From: Strigops habroptila
Lineage: Eukaryota; Chordata; Aves; Psittaciformes; Psittacidae
Direction: 5' to 3'
NCBI RefSeq assembly: GCF_004027225.2
Contig: NC_044291.2
Coordinates: forward strand, 11,888,707-11,952,706
Length of the DNA stretch: 64,000 nucleotides
Position numbers and translations under genes: made by a program. Of this stretch, positions 29,601-41,600 are shown piece by piece (position 1 is the stretch's first letter; each line of letters begins with the position of its first letter). The notes under the pieces were generated by a model. It saw nothing but the letters and a program-made list of their open reading frames with translations, was not told where the DNA came from and made no database searches.

Positions 29601-32600
29601 TGGTTTGTCCTAGGAAAAGCACTGTGTTGTTTGTGTTACTGCCTCTGAATTAAAAGTCCTGGGCTAGTCTGCCATTGCTACAGGCTCCTTGCTCCATAAA
29701 CCAGTTACAGCCAGTTGGGATCACTGCACTAGTCCAGTCCAGATTAACTTCAGTTGCACAGTTGCAATGAAGGACACTTCTCTGTGATGGACTGTACACC
29801 TGAGGCCTCAAGAGCAGGGAAGGCAGAAAGGGAAGCAGATTCCCTAAGGAAAGCTGCTCCTGGTTACATTTGAAATACCCAAAGAGCTGGAAATCCCCCA
29901 ATTTACAAAAGAGCTGGAACTGTTTTGATTGGATTTTTTTTTTGTTTTGTTTTCCTCTTTAAAATACCTGAGCAGCTCAAGTTTTAAATTCCATATGACA
30001 TCAGCTCTGTAGGATGGTGTGAAATTTTAAACCTGAGCTTCTTGGGTATTGCAAGAAAAAAAATAAATCGGCTCTACTAATGTTTGCAGAAGGTTTGCTG
30101 GATATCACGTAGGATGATGGATAGATTTTCAAGACTTCTGCTCTCCTTCTAGGGGGTTTCTCTGGGGGTAAAACCTTAAGAGACACTTACAGCTACCTCC
30201 CTCGCCTCCGACGCTGGATTTGCAATAGTGCCATGGCTTTCACCCGCTGTGATCATGGGATGGCTACAGTCAGGGACAAGATCTTTTGCATTGGAGGAAG
30301 GACGCTGAAAGGAGTAAGTTTATTTGCTCTTATAGTCTCAAATCTGACCCAAAATGGGGTCTCCCTCTTGATAGGCCTTGACTTTTTTATTCCAATAGGT
30401 ACCAGCCTCTTTAATGGACTGGTACAGTTGCAAGTCAGGCCAATAAGCTTATGAAAATGTGCCTGCCATTACAGTCGTGCACATCAGAAGCTCCCCTCTT
30501 ATCACACTCTATTTGCTGGAGTACAAAGGCTGTTAAAAGCATCTTCTTTAAATAGAGGAAACACAGGTGGAGGTGCAGGCTGCTAATGCAGGAAAACCTG
30601 TCACGTACCCTGCCCCAAACACACTGACCACCAGATTTTTCTTGTTTGAGCTGGGAGGGAGTGGAACACTGGCAGACTAGAAGAGGAATGGGCTGCAGTG
30701 AGGACACTAGGCTAGATTTTAGGAAAGATGGGCTCAAGTCCTGAAAACCTGGATTCCCCACCTCTGAAAGAGGACGGAAAGCGCTGCCCGTTGTGTTCTG
30801 GGAAGAGACCTGACAGGGGCTGAAGGGCTCACCCTAGGAGAATCCCATTCCCTGAAGCCAAGAGAAATGAGTTTTCAAAAATTATTCAGCAATTCCCATT
30901 TGAGAGTGTAAAGACTCAGGGCCTGGCCCCACTATAGCCTGAGTACAGTTTCTTCTGAAGGAATGAGGGTGTCTTAGAGCACTTAATTACTCACTGAGGA
31001 AGAGATAGAAATCAAGGCACATCAAGGCTGACATCAAATTCCTCCAGATGACACAAACTCAGTTATTATCCAGAATTCAATGCAATATAGCCACTTTAGA
31101 GGATTTCCTTTGTCATGTGTGAAAAGTCTGGAGAGCCGGCAGGACTTGGGCTATGCCAGTTCCAGCAGGTCCCTGTGGCCCCCTGTTCAGCTCACTCTTC
31201 CGATTTTCCAAGAAGAAAGCTTCTTCAAAGCTGTGCCATCCTGGAATTTTATTCAGCTTCTTTTGAGGCTCTGATTGCTAAATGTGGATCAAAAATCTGG
31301 CATCTTAAGCCCCACGGTATTTAAATCGATGGTGAGACACTGATTTCCTTTATCATGAACCAAGCAAGCCTGACGTGACAGGCACGACACACTGCGTGAG
31401 TGTTGGTATGGTTCTTTGCAGGTGGAGGAATGGATTCATGTCAATGAGATGGAGTATTACTGTCCTGGAAGCAACCAGTGGACAACGCTGAAGCTGCCCC
31501 CATTCAACTGCTGCCAATTCAGCATCGCAGCCCACGACGCTACACTCTACCTTGCAGGAGGTGGGGCCCTGCAGCACATGCAGAAAGAAGACAGTGTTTT
31601 CCTGTACAACACAGCGGGGTGTGTGTGGAAGAAAGCCAGTCCCCTGCCTAAAGCTCTGGTGGATCATGCCTCTTGCATGATTAAACTGCCCCAAGTGAAT
31701 GCAGCCGGTGGGACAGGGAGAGGCACCAAGTGCTTCCCTGCATGCAGGAGGAAGAAATCTGTTTTCAGCTTGTTCATCACAAAGGAACCAGAGTTCCACT
31801 CTGCCTCAGAGAAGTAGGATGTGAATATGTAAAGCAGATCAACAGTGTTTGCTAAGACATTAGTATTTTAACAACTCTTCTAGCTGCCAGCCAAGCATCC
31901 AAGCATCTTTAGCAGTGATTTGGAATCAGTAGGTTTCTAACTCGGTGTTATCATGGTGACATGCATAATTTAAAAAAATTAGTTGCCAATCCTCTTAAGC
32001 TGCATTAAACCCATAAGAATTCCTTAAGTAATTTTTTTGTCATTCAGAACCTGTTTTTCTGAATAACAACCAAGGTAGAACTTATTTTTAATGAGCAGCT
32101 TGAGAGATTTTATGAGAAAGTCTTCAAAAGAGCTTGAATTCTCTCTCTAATAATTCCCTTACAAACACTGCTGGCTGACAAATTAAGTATTCACAGAGAT
32201 ATATGATGATAAATTTAAGATTGTCTTGCCACTGGATCATAGGTCACTATGAGGACAACCTTGTCCTCAACAAGCAGACCAGAAACCTTCCTTCAGTGAA
32301 CATGCACTGAACCTGTGACTGCTTGAGCAGATGGGTAAACTTTTAGAAAAGAATCGAGTACCTTAGAAGTCCACATCTTACAGACAGTTACAGGCTAAGG
32401 GGCTGCAATGGCTGAAAAACCTGACAAGAATAAGCCTGGAAAGGTGAGAAGATGAACCCATGGGTCAGCATGGGATATCCCAATGGACAATATGGGGCAA
32501 AACATCCCAGTTGGGAATCATGCAAGCTCCCACAACACATATCCTGCACAACAATGTAACAGTTCTACTTACAGGTGCTTCTAGAGAACAGGGTGTTAAA

Positions 32601-35600
32601 GATCATGATAATATTAACTCACCAACAAGAGCAGCCAGGCCTTGAATTGGGTCTGTGTGGGCAAGGATTTGTTCACAGCTGACCTGGATGAGACATTACA
32701 GGCAAATTGCAGACAGAACAGTTAACAGTCTCTGCTCTCCAGAAAAGCTAAGCTGGAAGATTCATTAAAATTATCGTTTACACATTTTATGGTTCAGCAG
32801 ATTTCTAAGGGTCTAATGCAACAGGTTGGGGTTTGGTTGTGGGGTTTTTTTTGTTGGTGGCGGTGGTTTTGGGGTTGGGTTTTTTTTTTTTTGGTTGGTT
32901 GGTTGGTTTGGGTTTTTTTCCTTCCTTCTAGCAACAAAATACATAGAAACAAGGAGACAGGGCCAGGACAAACAGTTCCTTTACCAAGTTAAGGAGCTGT
33001 GCAGAGGCCACAGTGATAGGCAACAGCTCCTCCTACAATCAGAATAATGTCCTTCTCAAGGGGAGGTAGAATAATTACTTCCATTTTACAGGTTGTTAAA
33101 CAGTCCCTAGAAGGGGACTGGATGCCCAGTGGAGCCAAAGACAGCATCTCCTGAGTCCCAATACAGTGTAGCCTGTATGTCCTCTCACGCAATGTATTTT
33201 GCTCCACGCAGGGCTCAAACCATAAATGCCACAAGGCCAGAGGCAAATAAAGTCCTGTCAGTGTGGTGTGCTGAGTGCAGGAGAGAACAGCAGCATGAGG
33301 CTGACAGCACACCAGAAGAAACCAAGAATTGCAACAGCAATTGGTGATACTTAGAAAGGAGCCTGATTTTTAGATGTCCATCTCTACCCACCAAGAAAAA
33401 TACACCTATGAAAGTGGGTGGGCTACAACAAAGCAACTTTAGTGTTTAAAAGCTGAAGTCAACAAGGTTGCACAGGACTTTGTGCCTAAGATAAAGGCAG
33501 AGCAGGGTAGGAGTGCCTTCAGAAAATGCTCCCTGATGAGCTTTATGCAGTGCATTTCAAACGCAGCAGTCACCATCAGAGAGTAGTTTAAACAGTGTAG
33601 ATTTACTGTCAGAGTGGAAGGGCTGCAACATCCACCACCACCTCCCCCTGTCACCATCACCAGTGGTGTGTGCCTGACTGTCTCAGGCTGTGCAGCCCCC
33701 TGCACTCCAGTCACCAAGATGCACATCGCAAACCCCAACACTCTCCTGTGTCCTGGTACTCACCTTCACTGGATTGGCCGGGAGGTGACCCATGAAATCG
33801 GTTTTGTAAGGGTAGTCCATCATGGCCATCATGGTGAAGGCATTTCTAGCAAATCCAAAAAGCTGGTAAACATCCTCCTTGTTAGAGATCTTATTGCATG
33901 TGGCCATTTTACTGCTAATTTCATCATAGGCTGCAGAAGAAAGGAAAATGAAAGACACAAACTTTAACAGAGGAATATAATACCAGGCTTCGGCATCTTG
34001 TTTCACTCAGGAGTAAGGGGATGCTGTAACGCACAGATGAGGTTTCTAGTGGGAAGGACACATTATATCTCAATTTACAACACGTGGCTGTTCAGGCATA
34101 TTCTTCCTGTGCAGCTTCCCGGAGGAGCCCAAGGAATCAGCACCCATTGAGACAGCGGCAATCCCAGCTGGCACAGTGAGAATAGCATCTTAGTACAAGC
34201 CTGTCCTTGCCTATACCCTGCCTGGCTGCCTCCTCCTTGCTCCTGCTGGCTCCCTACCTGGGGTCTGCTATGTCCTGCAGGGCAGTGTCCCCAGGCAAGC
34301 TTCCATGCAGGACTGCAGTAAGAATTGCCAAGCGAGAATGGTCCTCACAGTCATAAAGGATTCCTGAGATGTGCCTTCAAACTTCAGTGTAATGCAGGGA
34401 GGTCAGCTGGAGCCAGGAAATCTGTCTTTGAAGACATTCCTTCAAGATGCACTCACAGACGTTTGCATTTCTGCTGGGGAAAGCTGCTCCCTTCATTTTC
34501 ACCCTTCACACTTTGGAGTTGCAGTCCCCATCCTACTCTACAAGCTGCCCACCAGAGCTTGGCTATCTTTACTTGGAAGCCTGGGACTTACCTCTGGACA
34601 CTTACTTGGGAGCCTAAGCCTTAAATATGACCACCTTATCCACCCAGCTGCAGAAAGCATGGCCACATGGAGACCTTGAAGAGCTTGGCTATTTAACAGT
34701 AACATTTTTCCTGCTGTGACCCAAAGCTAAATGGGGTTTTGGACCCCAGCTCCTCTGGACAATTCCAGGACCAGCTGCCGCAGTGAGGCACAGCCCCTGA
34801 CACGAGCACCACAGACCAAGCCAAGCCTTAAGACAGGCCAGGAACCCACCACAGCTCTTCCAACACCATGCATGGCCCCCAGATGATGCTGCACTGGCCT
34901 GTGACACCTCATCTGGCCTACTTGGGAGACACTGCAGAGATCTTCACCAGCCTCTGTCCTTGTCTTCACCTAACTATCCAACCGGAGATGAAAGAGACTG
35001 TGATGGCTGCTTCAAGATGTAGATTACCTTCCAAATATTTCTCAGATTGTCCAGTAGCTGAGCCACGCAGTCGTTATACCCACCTGAACAGTTCTCAACA
35101 GTGTGAGTGCTGAGGTCAAGTATCTAATGAAACATGAGGCTTTAGCAGCATAAAATGCAGGTGTTTTGCACCTGCAGGTATTTTTGCACTTTGGTGCAGA
35201 AAAGACAATTTCATTAACACTGTGCAAGCCCCCACATCGATGTTTTTATTTTTGTGTCAGTTACCAATTTCAATACCAATTTCAATGAAATTGTTCATTA
35301 AATCAAAAATCAAGCAGGAAGAGGCAGCCAGGTGGGCATTTGCATTGATTTAGCAGAACTAATTGAAGACTTAGCTGAAGTAAAGCTGTATCAGCTCTTT
35401 TCCAACATGGCTGCAACTGCCTGCTGCCAGCCCTTGGGAAGCCATCTGCAGGGCTGTCATCTCCTTACCTCCACTCAGGAACAGTTCCTTAATCTGCTGG
35501 AAGGCTTTGCGGACAGCAGGGACGCAGCCTGGACTTGACTTCTGAAAATCCTGAAGGGACAGAAAGACACGGAATTATGGTTGCACAGACAACATACTTG

Positions 35601-38600
35601 TGGACATTGCACTGGGAAGAACTGCCAGAAGTACCAGGAGATAACAGGGGTTACTGGCCCACTGTTCAGAATCTCATCTGCATCTCCAGGAGTAGTGACA
35701 CCAGTTCTTCTGCCTTGTCCTCCAGACAATCAGCACATCCCAGCAGAAGCCAACAGTCTGCCAGTCTGCATAGCTCAGACCAAGCAGCAACTGTTTCACC
35801 AGGTCTTGCTGGGGTAAGCTCTTAGGCAAACACTTTGCACTTAGTGGAGCCATTAAACTGGACATGAAGCAGCGAGAAGAGACACTTACCTTGGCCAGGA
35901 CATGGGAAGAAGATGCCAGGCTGCTAGGCCCAGAAGTTTTTGGGGTTTTATTTGTGGTCTTGTTTTGTTTTCAAACTCACAACACTGTACTTTGTAAGAA
36001 GGAGCCATGGAGAAGACAGTTACGCATGGAGGGCAGCGCACTGGTTTGGGAACCAAGACCTGCTTTGCTTCTTAAACCCACCAGTGACCTGCCAGATGAC
36101 CAAGAATTCCACATCCTTTTTCTTGGAAAAAACATCACTGATCTTGAAAAAGCACTTTAAAGTATGTTTGAAGAGTGTGGCTCGTTACACTGGTGTAACA
36201 AGTTGTTTCTGTCACTGAAGGCTCTAGCAACTCAAACTGTTTCTCTTCTGTCAGCTTGTAAGGCAGTTTGAGATCTGCTGGCAGCCAGTGCTTTGTAATA
36301 GTAAGAATTATTAGGGCTTTTTTACGATCCCTTTACCATGGTAGAGCAAAGGTTAAATTACCTCAAATCACTCAAATCATTTTTGTTACAAAGACCCAGC
36401 CTCAACTAAAAATAGATTTGGGACCTTTCTTTCATTCCTAACTGCCTTTGTCTGATAGTTACACCTAGATAAATCATCATGGGGTTTTCCACAGTTTACC
36501 TGGGCAACCCTTTAGGAGTTCCAAATCTTCTCCTGGGTGTGCTTATTGATCTTCATCTACTAATGGGTCTAATTGGAGTGTGGGGATGGATCAGCCTGGG
36601 ACAGAGGAGCAGGTCTGCTCTGGCTGCCATGACGCTGAGCTCCCCACTAGCCATGCTGGAGTGCAGCAGCACGCTGCCCAGCATGCTGGGAACTATCACC
36701 CATTCCAGTTCTCTCCTGCAGACCCTTAGGACTCAGGAATAGTTCAGCTGAGACCTCGAAGAAGCAGGGGCAGGAGGCATTACAGCCATTCCAAGGAAAG
36801 CTGTTCCCCCCTCCAGGCTGCTAGCTTTATTCTTTTGAATCACCTAATTCAGATGTCTAAACTGATTTAAGTTAATGGCCTGAACAGCCCCTGCAGCAGT
36901 ATCCCTATCGGAAGCATGCATATGGCTGTATGTAACATTCACACAGGGGGTTCTGCCTGGCTGTAGGCAGGGCATTTGGCATATAGAACTTATGCAAATG
37001 CCTTCACTTAAAATCAACTTTTTGCCCTTTGCTCACTTTCCCTGTGAGCTAGAGGCTTATGAAGTGAGCTGGGAAAGCTCAGCAAAAGTCACAGAGAAGC
37101 CTGATTTGAGACTGACTCACAGGAAGAGAACGCTCCTGCAGTGATTCATGGAAGGTTTGTGCCTTCATTACTATTAACAGCTCTCAGGGCTGTTCACTCA
37201 CGAAGTGCAGCAATTGAATTCAGATTCCAGATGCACAAATTGGTTTTATGCAAACACACTGATGATGGAAGGAATTACTTTGAAAGCAACAAAACATGCT
37301 TGCTTAGGATTGCAGCCCAGAGGTCAGCTTACTGCTTCAGAGAGAATAGATTTTAAAAATAATGGGAAAATTTTTGGCATGGAAAGGTCAAAGCCCTCAT
37401 TTCAAGGGTCTGTAATGACTCACAGCATATTCACAACTGAAGTAAGACACATATCAGCTGAATAGAGCTTCTGAGAAGGAATTAGCTTCAACCAGGGAAG
37501 AATTCCCACTGCAGGGCCTGTTAGATGACTAAGTGATATTACATTTTTTGTTTTAAAATGTATAATTTAAAGACAATATTCTTTTATTGACTCAACAGTT
37601 AGAGTCTTTTCTTTACACTTAGTGGTAATGCTATCTATCCTGTAAGTCTCTGCATTGAAATATGGTTTTCATATCTGTAAATAAGAGCAAAAAGACCACA
37701 AGTTTCACACATAGGTAGTTCATGCAACTCCATGTGTCACCCAGATGTAGAAATTCATGTTGAAAAGAGGCAAAACAGAAAACATACAAGACTTCAGTAC
37801 TGCCAGGTAGGACATGTCTTTCCTTATAAACTAAATGTAAGTCAGTTCTAAGCAATACCACCTTTCTATGGGTCCTATGTTCTCAAAATGTGAAAGCCAC
37901 ATTTAAATTTTGCTTTTAAGTATGCCCGGGACACCTTGAATATTTTTAGTTAGTGAAATGAAGATTTCCAAGAACTTCATTGAAATGCAACCATCTTGGG
38001 ATTAAGTAACTGCTGTGAATCATTGATATCAATGCAAAATACAACATTTGGGAGAGGATTTAAAGAATAGATTATCCAAAGGGATTTAAGCCAGGCACAA
38101 AGGAAAACTTTCAGGCTGTAATATGGTCAAGTTACTAGAAATGGGAAAGTGAATCCTTAGAGATACTAAAAGTGCTTAAACCAAATTGTGCTGCCCACAA
38201 CAGCACTTTTGGGCCCTGAGATGCCAACAGCTAAGGCAGTGCTCAGCCATCACATCTGCAGCTGCTGCTGTTCCTTGTGGGTTCCCATTTAATTGCATTC
38301 CCTGCCCAGCACTGATGCTGTGAGGACAGATGTCTGTTTAAACACATGGAAAAGGAAAAAAATCCAGCTGCCCTAAAAGAAGAAAATAATGCCCCTAAAA
38401 AGAGATGCTACTTACTGCTGTTACATCTCTGAAGAACTGGGTGGGGTCTCCAAGCCCAGCCACAGACAGCAGAGGAGCACTAGCAGCTAATGCTCCGGCC
38501 ACAATGTTTGGGTATTTCATCCTCATGTAAGCGCTGAGCATTCCTCCATAGCTGCCACAGGAGAGACAAAAGAGTCATTTCCTTTAATAGGCAGCTTAGA

Positions 38601-41600
38601 ACATAGTAACTCAACAGTTCAAGCCAGCATTCACAGGCTCACCTAACACAAGGAAACAAGAAGCTTGTGGCTATCTAGTAGTTGCCATCCTCATCTAAAA
38701 TAAGCAGCACACCCTGTGTTCTTACTGGCCTTTCCCCACCAGCTCACCCCAGCTAGGTCGGAATGTAGCAGCTCAGTTAGCTTCTGCAGCCATACATAAA
38801 TCCTGCCTCCATACTGAAATCTGCACCATACTGCATGTGTCCTGACAGCTTCATTGCTAAATTAGGGGTGGTCAAGTGAAGCTGTCACTGTTCAGTGGGG
38901 GAAGGAGACATATTCTGCATACAGGATTATAAAGACTAGCCAGGCTCCCAGCAATTAGCCAGGGTCTTAGCAAAGGGTGTCCCTGGACCCTACAGAAAAT
39001 GCAGCCTTCTCTACTGCTGGGAAGTAGAGAGTGTTCCCTCTGGGCACCCCAAATAACAGCTGCATAGATGATCAGCACAGATATAGGGAAGGGGAGACAA
39101 GCTTACAGGTGTTCAACTCTTCCTCCTCACCACCTCAAGTGGTTGCAGTAAACACCATTCCTAGATCACCCACATGTAAAGCAATATGCATTTCTTGGAA
39201 ACAGGCATAGCTGAAACCTGCCACAAGTAATTTCAGGTTAAAGTTTGGAAAAGTTATAAGCAACAGAAGAGTTATTTTATTTTCTCCCATGTAACATGCT
39301 GTGCTGCTCCAACACTGCTGTATTTCAGTATTTTTCGTAGAATCATAGCGTGGTTGGGTTGGAAGTGAGCCTTGAGCCTTCTGTGGCTTGGGCAGAGTGG
39401 CTGGAGCTGTTGCTGGTGAAGACTGTGGCAAAAAAAAGTCACTATGTACCTCAGCCTTCTCCATGTCCTGGGTGACCAGGTCTCCAGTTTCCTTCCAGAC
39501 AGGACCCACATTTTCCTTTGTCTTCCTTTTATCCCCAATGTACCTGTAGAAGTTTTTCTTGTTGCTCTTCATGTCCTTGGGCAGATTTAGTTCTTTCAGG
39601 GCTTTAACTTTCTTAACCTGATCCCTGGCTCCTCTACTTCTCTATATTGTTCCCAGGCTATCTGTCCTTGCTTCCACCCTCTGTAGGCCTTTGTCACATA
39701 GGCTTAGTGCTCTTTGGGCTACTGCAAATCAGATTGAACTCTGATTCACACACACGGAGCTGTAGTCTAACATTGCAGCCCACCTAGCAGGTCTTGCTGA
39801 ATTCCTCTCCCACTTCTCCACCCCAGGATGGCTCCTGGACCTTTTTACACCAGCTACTGTCCTGATAGTCACAGTATAAACACCCCTGAGATCAACAGCC
39901 CAGTCACCACCACGTGAGTTGGAAGCGTAATGGTAACTGTCAGATCTTTTTACCTCACTGCAACTGAATTAGAAGCCCTGTACTTGGTGGAATCCTTCTA
40001 AAGGGAAGCATCTCTACTACAAGCATGGGGAGCCATTCAAGAGAAAAAGACTTCGCATCAATACAGCTGCAACAGAGCTTTGGGAATGAACTTCTGCTAG
40101 GAAGCAAGGAGCAACCAAGCAGCAGATTGCAGAACAGAACTGTAAAGGAGCCTACAGTGAAAACAGCTGGATGTTGTTAAAGAGGCTGTGTTTAATAAAA
40201 AGCTGGGTGGCTCCCAAAAAGAATATTTTCCGAATTATTAGTTTTCTGTATTTCCAGCGTAAAATGTTATGATCCTACAGGAGGAATTTCCCATTTTCTG
40301 CAGTTCTGGCTGTCTCACACATTGAAGCTACCTAGAAACACCTGGTCAGTGGTGCTTCTCCAAAGCAATCACAAACAGACTAACTCTTGACGGAAGAACT
40401 GACTGGGACCTGGTGATGAGATCTTAGGAGCTCAGGCACAGGCACAACTGCTCTCTATCAGATAGCTTAAAGCTCTACCTTTAGAACTTGCCCGAGAGCC
40501 AAACAGATCTATGAGAACAGTGGCTGAGAAAGGATGCTGAAAAGGGAAGGAGCACACACAACCTTTACCTGCCTCCAAAAGCAATGACAGGGCAGCCTGC
40601 AGCACCATACTGCTGCTTAATCTCAGTAATTAGCACTGCATAGTCAGCGAGGGCTTGTTCTATGGTAAGCAGACCAGTCTTCTTCAGCTGTGTTGACTCG
40701 AGTCCAAATGGGAGAGACTTCCCATAGTACCTCTGAAAGGAAAGAGATATGCTGCAGAAATGCTGGTGTGAAAGTCTGGGTCTTCCCTGTTTGCACTGTA
40801 GAGCTGGGATAAGTGTGCACTAACAGCAAGCAACAGTAGAGCATGTGGTGTCCTTTAACTTGTTGGTAATTCAGGAACTGCCTTTTCTCCTACATCTGAT
40901 AAACAGAGACCTTCAGGACGTATCCTGTAGAGGGTGGACAGTCCATGACAAGCTACTTCACTGAGTGTCAAGTGGGCCCTCAGCACGTGTCTCTCTCCTG
41001 AAATCCCCAACTAGAAAAGGGAACAGCGTAATGTCTTTATGCATAAGTTGCGGAATAGTAGATTTAATAGAATTGTGTGGGAAATGGTGTGGAGATTAAA
41101 TATTATCTAAACAAAATAACTTTCTAAACAAGTGTGGAGTTCAAGACCCATGGAAACTACTTACAAAAGCACCAGTCTAAGGCAAATACCATGCAGCACA
41201 GGCTTTACTGAAACAGTAATTCTGTATCCTGGATTGCTGGTAGGCACAGTAAAAAACATTCTGAAGCCATAGTTAAGTAAAGAAGAGCTGCTACCACAAG
41301 CAGAAAGCTTACAGCAGGTACACCTCAGCTTCATGGCAAGAGATGGTTTTATTTCCAGACCAGCAGAAAGCTGAATTTGGTAATACGGAACAGAATTTGG
41401 CAATACTGAACAGAACAAGACTCTTTTGTAGTCATAATGACTAAAATACTCACATGCTCAGCAAAAATCACAAGTGCTTGCTGTTCCTCTGCTAATTCAA
41501 ATATGAAGTCAGAGTTCTGAGCAAAAGTCCAGATGTCACCTTCATTACCAGTATAGAAGAAGATGGGTCCAAATCCTTTCTTCCAGAACTTTGCTGAGAA

